Notes: generated by a model not told the origin, from the sequence alone. A stretch of DNA of 64,000 bases from Pseudoduganella lutea (GCF_004209755.1 NZ_CP035913.1:4588001-4652000), one strand, 5' to 3'. Shown: positions 45,094-55,017, numbered from the stretch's first letter. Program-made: numbers and translations.

Positions 45094-45336
45094 GGGAGCT
45101 TTTTTCAAAAAAGTGATGATTGTATAACTCTTCCTTTTGGAAGAGGCCGGCGGCGCAGTATTGGCGGTCCGGCCGCAGGGTTTCAGGTCCGCTGAAACGT
45201 TGCGCTACGTTACATTGCTTGGAGGAAAATACTTTGACGATGGTCAGAAGAGAGGAATGGACGGCAATGTGACGGCGCCGCCTGCCTGAACCGCAAGCTG
45301 CACGATCACTGCTTCAGGGAGCGGACGTCTGGCCTC

Positions 45337-46106
45337 TCAGGCGGGCGCCAGGCAGACCAGCTTGCACTCCGGCTGCGCGGCGACCAGCAGCGTCGTCTGC
45401 ACGAAGCGCAGCATGCCATCCGACGGGTGATCGAACACGCGTTCGCCACCCTCGCGATGCAATACCGCCTGCTCCCCCAGCAAGCCGAAAAGACCTCGCT
45501 TCCTTCCGACAGTTCATCGAGCAATGCCAGCAACGCCGCATCGTGCGGGCAGCGGCTGTAATCGGCCCGGAATTCGGCCACCAGGCGCCGCGCGCGTTCC
45601 GGCCAGTGGGCGATCAACGTGCGGGCATGCGGCGAGAGAAAGACAAACCGCATCAGATTGCGGTCCCCCGTATCGTCATCGAGCCAGCCGTTGAACAGCC
45701 GCGCGGCAAGCCGGTTCCATGCCCTGGCCGTCCATGTCCGATCGAGCAGATAGGCCGGAACAGTAAGCAGCGAGGGCAGGGCGAGCAGGTCGGCGGGCAG
45801 GTCGGCATGGGGCCGTGCAGGCGCCGGATCGCGTTTCTCCGCCAGGTCGAACATCGATGCCCGCTCGGCCGATGTCAGCCGCAATGCGTCCGCGAGGCGG
45901 GCGAGCGCGGCGACCGATGCCGCCACATCGCGGCCCTGTTCCAGCCACGTGATCCAGGTGACGCTGACGCCGGCAGCTTCAGCCAGTTCTTCGCGACGCA
46001 GGCCTGGCGTGCGCCGGCGGCCAAATGCCCTGGCCGGCGGCGGCAGGCGTTCGCGGTGGGCGCGAATGAAGGCGCCAAGGAGATGGCGGGGATCCGGCTG
46101 GTGCAT
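45337..46106 (-). pseudogene. XRE-family regulator (MmyB-like) with a frameshift
   Basis: From ATG 46106 (MHQPDPRHLLGAFIRAHRERL) the frame encodes a helix-turn-helix (RRTPGLRREELAEAAGVS) and then the MmyB-like ligand-binding domain, up to LSEGSEVFSA. The following sequence in that frame is nonsense. One base out of frame it resumes LLGEQAVLHREGGERVFDH and ends KLVCLAPA at TGA 45337, exactly the expected end of this family. A single-base loss near 45483 explains the break. The gene is divergent from the methyltransferase at 46198, which it presumably regulated. Confidence 0.75.
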
Positions 46107-46197
46107 GGAACAATTTATACCAGGATAAATTGCCATCTTGTACCAGTTTAATCGCGTGCACACAATGGCTTTCCCCATTTGAACCAGGAGCCCATTC

Positions 46198-47001
46198 ATG
46201 CGCGCAGACAGCCGGAGCACCCACAACCACCACAGCAGCCACAGCAGCCACAACGATATCGTGGACAGCCAGTTCAGCCCCCAGGCACACGCCTATCTCA
46301 CCAGCGCTGTCCATGCCAGCGGGGAAGACCTGGCGCGGATGGCCAGCCTGGCAGGCGGGCGTCCGGACGCTGTCGCGCTGGACATGGGGTGTGGCGGCGG
46401 CCACGTCACGTTCCACCTCGCCCCGCTGGTGGGCAAGGTGGTGGCCTGCGATATTTCCGAACCGATGCTGCGCGTGGTGGCCGGGGAAGCGGACCGCCGC
46501 GGGTTCGGCAATGTGGTCACGAAGTGCAGCGCGGCGGAGGCGCTGCCCTGTCCCGATGGCGCCTTCGACGTGGCCGCGACCCGGTACAGCGCGCATCACT
46601 GGCGCGACGTTCCCGCCGGTCTCGCGCAGATGCACCGGGTACTGAAGCCGGGCGGCATGGCCGTCTTCATGGATGTGATCTCGCCCGGCGTGCCACTGCT
46701 CGATACATGGCTGCAAAGCCTCGAATTGCTGCGCGACCCGTCGCATGTGCGCAATGCCTCGCTGGACGAATGGCGTGCCGCGTTGACCACCGCCGGATTC
46801 GTGGTGGGCGAGGTGACGCAATATCGCCTGCGGCTGGAATTCGCGTCGTGGATCGAACGGATGAAGACGCCAGAGGCGCATGTGGCGGCCATCCGCTCGC
46901 TGCAGCGGCGCGCCGGGCCCGAGGTGACGGACTACTTCGCCATCGAGGAGGATGGCAGCTTCACGGTCGATACGATGCTGATCGCCTGCGAACGCCCGTA
47001 A
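46198..47001 (+). CDS. SAM-dependent methyltransferase, class I
   Basis: 267 residues. An unusual His/Ser-rich N-terminus (THNHHSSHSSHND) precedes the Rossmann fold. The SAM-binding motif I is LDMGCGGGHVT (about 61-71), motif II has ACDISEPML, and VLKPGGMAVFMDV is the post-motif region. The pattern is that of UbiE/arsenite-type methyltransferases; no arsenite-binding cysteines are evident. Divergent from a broken XRE regulator. Confidence 0.85.
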   Translation: MRADSRSTHNHHSSHSSHNDIVDSQFSPQAHAYLTSAVHASGEDLARMASLAGGRPDAVALDMGCGGGHVTFHLAPLVGKVVACDISEPMLRVVAGEADRRGFGNVVTKCSAAEALPCPDGAFDVAATRYSAHHWRDVPAGLAQMHRVLKPGGMAVFMDVISPGVPLLDTWLQSLELLRDPSHVRNASLDEWRAALTTAGFVVGEVTQYRLRLEFASWIERMKTPEAHVAAIRSLQRRAGPEVTDYFAIEEDGSFTVDTMLIACERP

Positions 47002-47041
47002 AAGAAAACGCCCCGCACTGGGCGGGGCAGGAAGTTTCTCA

Positions 47042-47302
47042 AAACGGGGTTAGACCCTAATGCAGTTCAGTTAACGGAATTCGATGCAGTCCGCGACGCT
47101 AGCGTACTAGTGTCGGACACCGGCTTCTTGGTGTCGGACACTGGTTTTCGCATGATCTTGCCAATTTGATGAGCGGAAAACCAGTGTCCGACACATTTTC
47201 CGGATGAAGCGCCCGGAAAAAATGTCCGACACCAGGCACGCAAGCGCCACCTCGAATGGCCACGTCGCCTTAACTGAATGGCATTAGGGTCAGACCCCGG
47301 TT
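47042..47302. repeat. Nested palindromic repeat element with GTGTCGGACAC motifs
   Basis: Outer imperfect arms of about 34 bp (47042-47075 and about 47268-47302) share GGGGT-TAGACCCTAATGC-type sequence. Inside, GTGTCGGACACTGGTTTTC at 47131-47149 is matched by its exact complement at 47176-47194. Further TGTCGGACAC/TGTCCGACAC half-sites flank these. It fills the gap between convergent genes and encodes nothing. Confidence 0.8.
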
Positions 47303-47318
47303 TCAGGCAACTCTTGCG

Positions 47319-49712
47319 TCAGAACTTCACGTGCAGTCGCGCGAAGTAGGACGTGCCGTTCAGGCCGAACTGCACGCTGTCGTACTTGAAGCCGTTGTCG
47401 GTCTCGTCGGCGTTCTGCGCGGTCGGCTTGGCGCCGAAGATGTTGTTGGCGCCGGCCGAGAACTTGATGTTCGGCGTCACGCTGTACGAGAACGACAGGT
47501 CGGCGGACGTTTTCGCTTCGTAGTACAGGTTCGGAACGCCGGCGGCGGTGCCGCTGAACGTGCCCAGCGTCTGCGGGCCGAAGTGGATGATCTTGAAGTC
47601 CGTGTCCAGCGGGCCGGTCGCGTAGCTGAAGCCCAGCGTGGCCTTGCGGCGCGGGCCGCCCTGCTCGATGAACAGGCGCTCGCGTTCGGACAGCAGCACG
47701 TCTTCATAGCCGGTCAGCGAGCTTGGGGCGTGGATGTCTTCCACCGTCGTCTTCGAGAAGTTGGCGGCCAGGAAGGTGGTCAGGCGGTTGCCGAACAGCG
47801 TGCCGCGGTGCGATGCGGTCAGGTCCAGGCCCTGCGTCTTCGTGTCCACGGAGTTGACGAAGAACTGCGCCTGGCCCACGCCCAGCGTGGACAGCCGCGC
47901 CGCCAGTTCCGGATAGTTGTCGGCGTCGAAGCGGCCGGACAGCACGATGCGGTCCTTGATCCTGATCTGGTACAGGTCGGCCGTGACGGAGATGCTCGGC
48001 GTCGGCGTCCACGTGGTGCCCAGCGTGAAGCTGGTCGATTTTTCTTCCTTCAGTTTCGGGATGCCGGCCAGCGTGGCAACGGCGCCGCCGTTCGGCGCCA
48101 GCACCACGTCGGTGGGCACGCCGCCGATGAAGTCGGTGAACGTCGACGAGAAATAGGCCTGCTGCAGCGACGGCGCGCGGAAGCCCGTGCTGGCCGAGGC
48201 GCGCAGCAGGGCGGTCGGCGCCACGCGGTAGCTGCCGGCCAGCTTGCCGGTCACGGTGGAGCCGAAGTCGCTGTATTTTTCCCAGCGCACGGCACCCTGC
48301 ACCTTGGCCGCGTCGGTGAGGTCCGCTTCCATGTCGAGGTACAGCGCGGTGCTGTGGCGGCGCGCATTCGTCACGTCGCCGGGCTGGAAGCCGGGGAAGC
48401 CCTGGCTGCCGGCGTTGCCGCCGTTGCCCACGCCGTCGGCGTCCACGTAGGAACCCTGTTCGCCGGCAAAGATCTTGTATTTCTCGACGCGGTACTCGCC
48501 GCCGAACGCCACGTTCAGGCCCTTGCCCAGCACGCCGTCGTAGTAGCGGGAAAAGTCGGCGTTCGTTGTCCACTGTTCGAACGAGAAGCCGCCGGCATCG
48601 AAATGATCGGGGCTGATGCCCTGGCCGCCACCGAGCAGGTCGGCATTGGCGATCGACGCGTTCAGCGTGTTGCTGATGTCGTACATCAGGCGGCTGTAGC
48701 CGTAGGTCTGCGACAGGTCCGCAGTCCATTCGCCCAGCTGGGCGCGGTGGCCGACGATTGCGTAGCGGTCGTCCATGTCGCCATTGATGAACGGAACAAA
48801 GCCTTCCGGGTACATCGCGGCCGAGTTGCGGCTCGGGATGTCGTCGGAGCCGATGCCGCCGCGGCCGAAGGCGGCGGACGACGCGTCGCGCTTCTGCAGG
48901 CCGCCGGTGAAGTAGAACTTGCCAGGGCCGGTCGGGATCTCGCCATTCACGTACAGCGTCTGGTTCTCGGTCTTCGAGTCGCCGATGATGCGCGGGTTGT
49001 CCGGCTCGGAGCGGTCGGAGCGGCCGCGGTCCAGGTATTCGGCGGTGATGCCGACCACGCCGCCGCCCACCGCGATGCCGCAGTAGGCCGACGCGAGCCA
49101 GTTCTCGCCGTCGCCGGCCGAGTACTGGCCATAGCCCGTGACCGCTTCGCAGCCGAGGCTTTTCTTCAGGCCGATGTCCATCACGCCGGCGATCGCATCG
49201 GAGCCGTACTGGGCGGCGGCGCCGTCGCGCAGCACCTGCACGTCGCGGATCGCCAGCATCGGGATCGCGTTCAGGTCGGTGCCCGTGTTGCCGCGGTTGC
49301 GCGCGCCGAACAGGTTCACCAGCGACGACGTGTGGCGGCGCTTGCCGTTTACCAGCACCAGCGTCTGGTCCGAGCCCAGGCCGCGCAGCGCGGCGGAATC
49401 GACCAGGTCGGCACCATCGGCGCCCGACTGGCGGGTGGAGTTGAACGAAGGCGAGATATTGGTCAGCGTTTGCGACAGGTCGAACTGGCCGCCTTTCTCG
49501 GCGGCGGCCGTCATCGGGATCACGTCGATCGGCACCACGGTGTCGGTGGCCGAGCTGGTGGCGCGACGCGAACCGACCACGCTTACGGTCTGCATCGGCT
49601 GCTGGGGGGCCGCCATTTGCCCCTGTGTGTCCTGCGCCAGCGCGGTGTGGGAGAAGACAAGGGCGGAAGATCCGTACAGGGCGGACAGAACGGCAAGGCG
49701 TAGCGTGGACAA
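47319..49712 (-). CDS. TonB-dependent outer membrane receptor
   Basis: About 797 residues from TTG 49712, with GGAGAAG just upstream; a TTG at 49766 is an alternative. A signal peptide (STLRLAVLSALYGSSALVFS) is followed by TVSVVGSRRATSSATDTVVP, the TonB box/plug start, the plug domain with LRGLGSDQTLVLVNGKRR, and a beta-barrel ending in the aromatic residue of YFARLHVKF. The LVNGKRRHTSS and the R-N-x-G-T-D-L segments resemble receptors of the IPR-type TonB family with unknown substrates. Host-like GC. It is divergent from dnaE2 at 49925. Confidence 0.9.
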   Translation of the reverse strand: MSTLRLAVLSALYGSSALVFSHTALAQDTQGQMAAPQQPMQTVSVVGSRRATSSATDTVVPIDVIPMTAAAEKGGQFDLSQTLTNISPSFNSTRQSGADGADLVDSAALRGLGSDQTLVLVNGKRRHTSSLVNLFGARNRGNTGTDLNAIPMLAIRDVQVLRDGAAAQYGSDAIAGVMDIGLKKSLGCEAVTGYGQYSAGDGENWLASAYCGIAVGGGVVGITAEYLDRGRSDRSEPDNPRIIGDSKTENQTLYVNGEIPTGPGKFYFTGGLQKRDASSAAFGRGGIGSDDIPSRNSAAMYPEGFVPFINGDMDDRYAIVGHRAQLGEWTADLSQTYGYSRLMYDISNTLNASIANADLLGGGQGISPDHFDAGGFSFEQWTTNADFSRYYDGVLGKGLNVAFGGEYRVEKYKIFAGEQGSYVDADGVGNGGNAGSQGFPGFQPGDVTNARRHSTALYLDMEADLTDAAKVQGAVRWEKYSDFGSTVTGKLAGSYRVAPTALLRASASTGFRAPSLQQAYFSSTFTDFIGGVPTDVVLAPNGGAVATLAGIPKLKEEKSTSFTLGTTWTPTPSISVTADLYQIRIKDRIVLSGRFDADNYPELAARLSTLGVGQAQFFVNSVDTKTQGLDLTASHRGTLFGNRLTTFLAANFSKTTVEDIHAPSSLTGYEDVLLSERERLFIEQGGPRRKATLGFSYATGPLDTDFKIIHFGPQTLGTFSGTAAGVPNLYYEAKTSADLSFSYSVTPNIKFSAGANNIFGAKPTAQNADETDNGFKYDSVQFGLNGTSYFARLHVKF

Positions 49713-49888
49713 GGGCTTCTCCGAAACAGGTAAAGGGGCGATTCTATCGGCCTGTCGGCAAATCAACTATGAACACTTTCCCAAGTGTGACTATTTTGCA
49801 AATGGCATGTGGTTTAGTGTCGCGCTTCCGCCAATTTCTGGTATGGCGCACGGCTGTGCAAAGCGCCGGGCCAGGCGGGCCGGAGGGT

Positions 49889-49911
49889 TATAATACTGTA
49901 TGTTTGTACAG
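49889..49911 (+). promoter_or_regulatory. LexA (SOS) box fused to a -10 element before dnaE2
   Basis: CTGT-N8-ACAG at 49896-49911 (ATACTGT and ACAGTAT arms). A perfect TATAAT occurs at 49889-49894, directly upstream and abutting the box. A transcript would start within or near the LexA site, leaving a leader of only about 20 nt before ATG 49925. No good -35 was found. Confidence 0.85.
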
Positions 49912-49924
49912 TATCAACATCTCC

Positions 49925-52900
49925 ATGCCATCCGCCACGCCACCGTTTCGCCTGCCGCCCTATGCGGAACTGTTCTGCATGACGAATTTCTCGTTCCTGC
50001 AGGGCGCCTCGCATGCCGAGGAACTGGTGGCCCGCGCCATCGCGCTCGACTACACGGCGCTGGCGATCACGGACGAGTGCTCGCTGGCTGGCGTGGTACG
50101 CGCCCATGGAGAAGCCAAGGCGGCCGGGTGGCATGACAGGCTGCGGATCGGCAGCTGGTTCCGCCTGTCGGACAAGGCGGGCAAGGAGGGGGCCGGAGCC
50201 CTGTCGCTGCTGGCCATCGCGCAAAACCGCAATGGCTACGGCAACCTGTCGGAAATGATCACGCTGGGCCGCACCCGCGCAGCCAAGGGCGAATACCTGC
50301 TGCATCCGGAAGATTTCGCGGCGCCACCACCCGAGCGCGCGCACCTGCGCGGCCTGCCCGATTGCCTGCTGGTGCTGCTGCCGTCGTATCCCGTGTGGGA
50401 GCCGGCGGACGTGGACCGGCTGCATGCGCAGGCGGCATGGATGGCGGCCACGTTCGGTGCGCGCGCCTGGCTCGGCCTCACGCTGCTGCAGCGCGCGTTC
50501 GACGAAGGCCACCGCCAGAGCATCGAGGAAGTGGCGACGCAGCACCGGCTGCCGGTCGTGGCAGCCGGGCAGGTGTGCATGCACGTGCGCTCGCGCAAGC
50601 CACTGCACGACACGCTGTCCGCGATCCGCCTGGGCAAGCCGGTGGCCGACTGCGGCTACGCGCTGGCGCAGAACGCCGAGCAGCATTTGCGCTCGCGCCT
50701 GCGGCTGGCCAATGTCTACCCGCCCGAAGCGCTGCAGGAAACGGTGCGCATCGCGAAGATGTGCAATTTCGCGCTGGACGAACTGCGCTATGAATACCCG
50801 AGCGAGCTGATACCGCAAGGGCATACCCCCTCGTCCTACCTGCGCCAGGAAACCTACGTGAGCGCGCACGGGCGCTACCCCGGCGGCATCCCGGCGAAGG
50901 TGCAGCAGCAGGTGGAAGAGGAGCTTGCGCTGATCGCCGAACTGAAATACGAGTATTTTTTCCTCACCGTGTACGACATCGTGCGCTTCGCCCGTTCGCA
51001 GGACATCCTGTGCCAGGGGCGCGGCTCGGCGGCGAACAGCGCCGTGTGCTACTGCCTGGGCATCACCGAAGTCAATCCGGCCGAGAGCACGCTGCTGATG
51101 GGGCGCTTCATCTCGCGCGAGCGCGACGAGCCACCGGACATCGACGTCGACTTCGAGCACCAGCGCCGCGAGGAGGTGATCCAGTACATCTACACGAAGT
51201 ATGGGCGGCATCGCGCCGCGCTGGCCGCCACCGTGATCTGCTACCGGCCCAAGAGCGCGCTGCGCGACGCGGGCAAGGCGCTTGGCGTCGATCTCGCCAT
51301 CGTGGAAAAGGTGGCCAAGTCGCACCACTGGTTCGACAGCAAGCATGAACTGCTCAACCGCTTCGCCGAGTGCGGCCTCGATCCCGGCACGCCGCTGGCC
51401 AACCAGTGGGCCAGCCTGGCGCAGAAGATGCTGGGCTTTCCGCGCCACCTGTCGCAGCACGTGGGCGGTTTCGTCATCGCCCAGGACAAGCTCTCGCGCC
51501 TGGTGCCGATCGAGAATGCCACGATGAAGGACCGCAGCGTGATCCAGTGGGACAAGGACGACCTGGAAGAACTGGGCCTGCTGAAGGTGGACGTGCTGGC
51601 GCTGGGCATGCTGTCGGCGCTGCGGCGCGCGCTGGACCTGATCGGGCAGCGCCGCGGCGAGCAGTTCCGCATGCAGGACGTGCCGCGCGACGACGCCGCC
51701 ACCTACGACATGATGTGCGAGGCCGACACGGTGGGCGTGTTCCAGATCGAGTCGCGCGCGCAGATGACGATGCTGCCGCGGCTGCGCCCGCGCCGCTTCT
51801 ATGACCTGGTGATCGAGGTGGCGCTGGTGCGCCCCGGCCCGATCCAGGGCGGCATGGTGCACCCCTACCTGCAGCGCCGCCTTGACCCCTCGCTGATCGA
51901 TTACCCGGAGGGCTTGCACGCAGCGCTGGAGCGCACGCTGGGCGTGCCGATCTTCCAGGAACAGGTGATGCAGGTGGCCATGATCGCGGCCGGCTTCACG
52001 GCGGGCGAGGCGGACCAGCTGCGCCGCGCCATGGCGGCGTGGAAGCGCAAGGGCGGCATGGACAAGTACCGCGGCCGCATCATCCAGGGCATGACCGACC
52101 GGGGTTACGACGTGGAATTCGCCGAACGCATCTGCGAGCAGATCCAGGGCTTCGGCGAATACGGTTTCCCGGAATCGCACGCGGCCAGCTTCGCGCTGCT
52201 GACCTATGTGAGTTCATGGATCAAGTGCCATGAGCCGGCCGCGTTCCTGTGTGCGCTGCTGAACAGCCAGCCGATGGGGTTCTACGGGCCCTCGCAGCTC
52301 GTGCAGGATGCGCGGCGCCACGGCGTGGAAGTGCGGCCCGTCGACATCACCGTCAGCGGCTGGGATTCCACGCTCGAAGAGAAGGAGGAGGGCGGCCAGC
52401 CCGCTGTCAGGTTAGGCCTCTCCCTGCTGCGCGGCATGCGCGCCGAGGCGGCGGAACGCATCGAGCAGGCGCGCGCGTTGCGGCCGTTCGCCGACGTGGC
52501 GGACCTGGCGCGCCGTGCCCAGCTGGACCGCCACGACCTGCAGGTGCTGGCCGGCGCCAACGCCTTGCGCAGCCTGGCGGGCAACCGCCGGCAGGCGCTG
52601 TGGGAAGCCGTGGGCGCGGTGCCGGACCGCGACCTGCTGCGGCCCACCCAGCCCATCGAGGAAACGCCGGCACTGCGCGCGCCCAGCGAAGGCGACGACA
52701 TCATCGGCGACTACCGCTCGCATGGCCTGACGCTGGGCCGGCACCCGCTGGCGCTGTTGCGCCCGCAGTTGCTGGAAAAGCGCTTCCTGCCGGCGGACGT
52801 GCTGAACACGTTCGCCGATGGCCAGCTGGCGCGCGGCGCCGGCATCGTCACCGTGCGGCAGCGCCCCGGCACGGCAAAGGGCGTGCTGTTCATTACGATC

Positions 52901-53104
52901 GAGGATGAAACGGGCAACGTCAACGTGATCGTCTGGCCCGATCTGGTGGACCGCTTCCGGCGCGAGGTGCTGGGCGCTTCGCTGCTCGGCGTGTATGGCG
53001 TGTGGCAGCAGGAGGGCATCGTGCGGCACCTGGTCGCCAAGCGGCTGGTCGACCTGTCGCCCATGCTGGGCCGCTTGCCGACAACGAGCCGTGACTTCTG
53101 TTGA
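49925..53104 (+). CDS. dnaE2: DnaE2/ImuC error-prone DNA polymerase III alpha (resident-type copy)
   Basis: 1,059 residues from ATG 49925 (MPSATPPFRLPPYAELFCMTN), placed 14 bp after the LexA box; the open frame continues upstream but has no supported start there. Domains match the island copy: PHP-type start (YAELFCMTNFSFLQGAS), palm with PPDIDVDFEH near 405, and C-terminal OB fold (ARGAGIVTVRQRPGTAKG). It is strongly GC-rich and colinear with the island DnaE2, though clearly divergent. Unlike the island copy it is not linked to imuAB and has its own SOS promoter. It lacks a clear Shine-Dalgarno. Confidence 0.9.
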   Translation: MPSATPPFRLPPYAELFCMTNFSFLQGASHAEELVARAIALDYTALAITDECSLAGVVRAHGEAKAAGWHDRLRIGSWFRLSDKAGKEGAGALSLLAIAQNRNGYGNLSEMITLGRTRAAKGEYLLHPEDFAAPPPERAHLRGLPDCLLVLLPSYPVWEPADVDRLHAQAAWMAATFGARAWLGLTLLQRAFDEGHRQSIEEVATQHRLPVVAAGQVCMHVRSRKPLHDTLSAIRLGKPVADCGYALAQNAEQHLRSRLRLANVYPPEALQETVRIAKMCNFALDELRYEYPSELIPQGHTPSSYLRQETYVSAHGRYPGGIPAKVQQQVEEELALIAELKYEYFFLTVYDIVRFARSQDILCQGRGSAANSAVCYCLGITEVNPAESTLLMGRFISRERDEPPDIDVDFEHQRREEVIQYIYTKYGRHRAALAATVICYRPKSALRDAGKALGVDLAIVEKVAKSHHWFDSKHELLNRFAECGLDPGTPLANQWASLAQKMLGFPRHLSQHVGGFVIAQDKLSRLVPIENATMKDRSVIQWDKDDLEELGLLKVDVLALGMLSALRRALDLIGQRRGEQFRMQDVPRDDAATYDMMCEADTVGVFQIESRAQMTMLPRLRPRRFYDLVIEVALVRPGPIQGGMVHPYLQRRLDPSLIDYPEGLHAALERTLGVPIFQEQVMQVAMIAAGFTAGEADQLRRAMAAWKRKGGMDKYRGRIIQGMTDRGYDVEFAERICEQIQGFGEYGFPESHAASFALLTYVSSWIKCHEPAAFLCALLNSQPMGFYGPSQLVQDARRHGVEVRPVDITVSGWDSTLEEKEEGGQPAVRLGLSLLRGMRAEAAERIEQARALRPFADVADLARRAQLDRHDLQVLAGANALRSLAGNRRQALWEAVGAVPDRDLLRPTQPIEETPALRAPSEGDDIIGDYRSHGLTLGRHPLALLRPQLLEKRFLPADVLNTFADGQLARGAGIVTVRQRPGTAKGVLFITIEDETGNVNVIVWPDLVDRFRREVLGASLLGVYGVWQQEGIVRHLVAKRLVDLSPMLGRLPTTSRDFC

Positions 53105-53159
53105 GCGCATGTTGGGGTAGCATGACGGCACATCGCAACCACCCTCAAGGAGCAAAGCC

Positions 53160-53603
53160 ATGAACCAGCCACTGCCGGACGAGCGCATTCTCACTGCGCT
53201 GCGCATCGAAGTCGACCCAATCCCGGAAGACGCCCGCGGCACGCGGTTTACGATGGTGGACGAAAACGGCGAATCGCTGACCGCACCGGTCTCCCTGCGC
53301 GCGGGCGAACTGGAGAACCTGCACGACGTGCTGGGCAAGATCGCCACGCATGCCTCACCCGCCGCCGGTGCCCTGCCGTTCGGCATGCCGGACGAGCCCC
53401 GGGTCATCCTGGGATTCGACGACTATGTCAGCCCGAATTTCCTCCTCTACTGCACCTTCGCGCTTCCCTCCGGCGATGGCGGCTACCTGCCGGTGACCGC
53501 GCGCGCGCTCGTGCCCGATGCCGCGCTGGCACGGCTCGTCGAAGCGCTGGGCCAGGTCAGGGACGCCGGGCAGGGCATGGCCGACTGGACAGTGGCCGGC
53601 TGA
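53160..53603 (+). CDS. Hypothetical protein
   Basis: 147 residues, with AAGGAG upstream. No signal peptide or membrane segment. The middle contains LRAGELENLHDVLGKIATHA and VILGFDDYVSPNFLLYCTF. No family recognised. It lies 55 bp after dnaE2 on the same strand, but a separate ribosome-binding site and no overlap leave cotranscription uncertain. Confidence 0.6.
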   Translation: MNQPLPDERILTALRIEVDPIPEDARGTRFTMVDENGESLTAPVSLRAGELENLHDVLGKIATHASPAAGALPFGMPDEPRVILGFDDYVSPNFLLYCTFALPSGDGGYLPVTARALVPDAALARLVEALGQVRDAGQGMADWTVAG

Positions 53604-53692
53604 GCATTCCGACGCCGAACTCTAATCTTGCACATGACTTCACAAGGGCTCTCTCGCTACACTCCGCACACTTCAATGTCACGGAGAGCCCC

Positions 53693-54189
53693 ATGCGCAA
53701 GACGTTGCTTGCCTTACTGCTGTCATCGATGCTTCCCGGCGGCCAGGCCCTGGCCGCGCAACCCGACCTGACCAATCGATCCCGGCCCGCAAGGACGGCA
53801 GCCTGGCGTTCCGGATGCCTTCCGAGGACGAGGATTACTATGCCCGCGAGTACAACCTCGATGCCACGGTCCGTATCGACCAGACCGATATCCTGTGGGG
53901 ACTCAGCTACCACTACTACGTGGAAGCGCTCGTCGAAGTGCTGCTGTCGTACCAGTACCAGCGCGATGCCGGCACGCGTTCGGACCAGGTGATCCGGCTG
54001 GCCCATCCCGAGAACATGCGCCGGGCGCGCGATCTGATCGTTACCGGCTTGAAGACGTCGGAAAAAATGCGCCTGTCGGCCATGGCCGAAACCGACGACG
54101 ACATGGAATGGCTGGGCAATCCCCGCCAGGCCGGCAGCGCTTTCCCCGTACCGCTTGACGACGCCGATTTCGCATTTGGGGAGAACTGA
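53693..54189 (+). pseudogene. Exported protein gene with a one-base frameshift
   Basis: The frame from ATG 53693 encodes a signal peptide (MRKTLLALLLSSMLPGGQALA) and AAQPDLTN. It then leaves frame; IPARKDGSLAFRMPSEDEDYY continues one base out, to TGA 54187-54189. The second part is coherent (LWGLSYHYYVEALVEVLLSY, KTSEKMRLSAMAETDDD). The break is near 53783 and is consistent with one missing base. Joined, it would be a secreted protein of about 165 residues. No family recognised. It overlaps the next gene (TGATG). Confidence 0.55.
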
Positions 54190-54503
54190 TGGGCCACCTG
54201 CTGCCGCTGTTCCAGGGCAAGACCTTGCTCACGCCGGCCGCCGGGCAGGGCGGCATGCTCGGTTCGCTGGGCAGCCTGTGCCCGGCCGGCAAGGGTATCA
54301 GCCTGCAGGCGTTCTTCCAGCATCCACCGCAGTATCCGCTGGAATTCTTCAACCGCCCCGATCCGCAGCGCTACTGCCGCACGATCGACGCGGCGCATCC
54401 GGCATCGGGCCTGTTTGCGTTCATCACGAAGTATGCGCAAGCCGCCGAGAACAATGGCGGGGCAGGCATGCGCTTCCTGCGCCGCCTGCTGTGGGTGAAC
54501 TGA
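54189..54503 (+). CDS. Hypothetical protein
   Basis: 104 residues starting at an ATG that overlaps the preceding stop. No signal peptide. Contains a Gly-rich stretch (AAGQGGMLGSLGSLCPAG) and FNRPDPQRYCRTID. Its dependence on the frameshifted upstream gene for translation suggests a two-gene unit. Family unknown. Confidence 0.4.
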   Translation: MGHLLPLFQGKTLLTPAAGQGGMLGSLGSLCPAGKGISLQAFFQHPPQYPLEFFNRPDPQRYCRTIDAAHPASGLFAFITKYAQAAENNGGAGMRFLRRLLWVN

Positions 54504-54546
54504 GCGGGGCATTTTCGCCATCGGACTTTGCTGGCACAATAGGCTG

Positions 54547-55017
54547 ATGGACAATCTGACAATACGACCCGCCACCGTTGCCGATGCGCCCGCGATCGGC
54601 TCCCTTGTCATGGACCTGCTGCCTTACCTGACCGTGCATCCGCAGGGGCTCGGCGCGGAGAAATTCATCGCCAACGTGGGCATCGACGCCCAGCGGCGCT
54701 ATCTCGGGCAGGACAGCTTCCGCTACCACGTCGCGCTGCGGGGCGACGAATTGCTGGGTGTCGTCGCGGTGCGCGACAACACGCACCTGTTTCACCTGTT
54801 CATCAAGGAAGCGGTGCACGGCAAGGGCCTTGGCCGGCGCCTGTGGGAGCTGGCCCGCGACGACGCCATGGCCAGGGGCAACCCGGGCAGCTTCACGGTC
54901 AACTCGGCGGGGCGCGCCACGGGCCTGTACCTGCGCCTCGGCTTCGTGCCGGCGGGCGAGCCGATCGAGCACGATGGCATCGTCGACGTGCCGATGCGGT
55001 GGATGCAGCCGAAATGA
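54547..55017 (+). CDS. GNAT-family N-acetyltransferase
   Basis: 156 residues with the GNAT fold. The acetyl-CoA binding loop is VHGKGLGRRLWELARDDA (about 88-105), and motif B contains FTVNSAGRATGLYLRLGF. The likely activity is acetyl transfer to a small amine; the substrate is unknown. It stands alone, convergent with the PAAR gene. Confidence 0.88.
   Translation: MDNLTIRPATVADAPAIGSLVMDLLPYLTVHPQGLGAEKFIANVGIDAQRRYLGQDSFRYHVALRGDELLGVVAVRDNTHLFHLFIKEAVHGKGLGRRLWELARDDAMARGNPGSFTVNSAGRATGLYLRLGFVPAGEPIEHDGIVDVPMRWMQPK

Noticed and set aside
47331..49703. A 790-codon open frame antisense to the TonB-dependent receptor
   Set aside because: Its product is compositionally odd (rich in Arg, Val, Gly) with no motif, while the minus strand encodes a full receptor.
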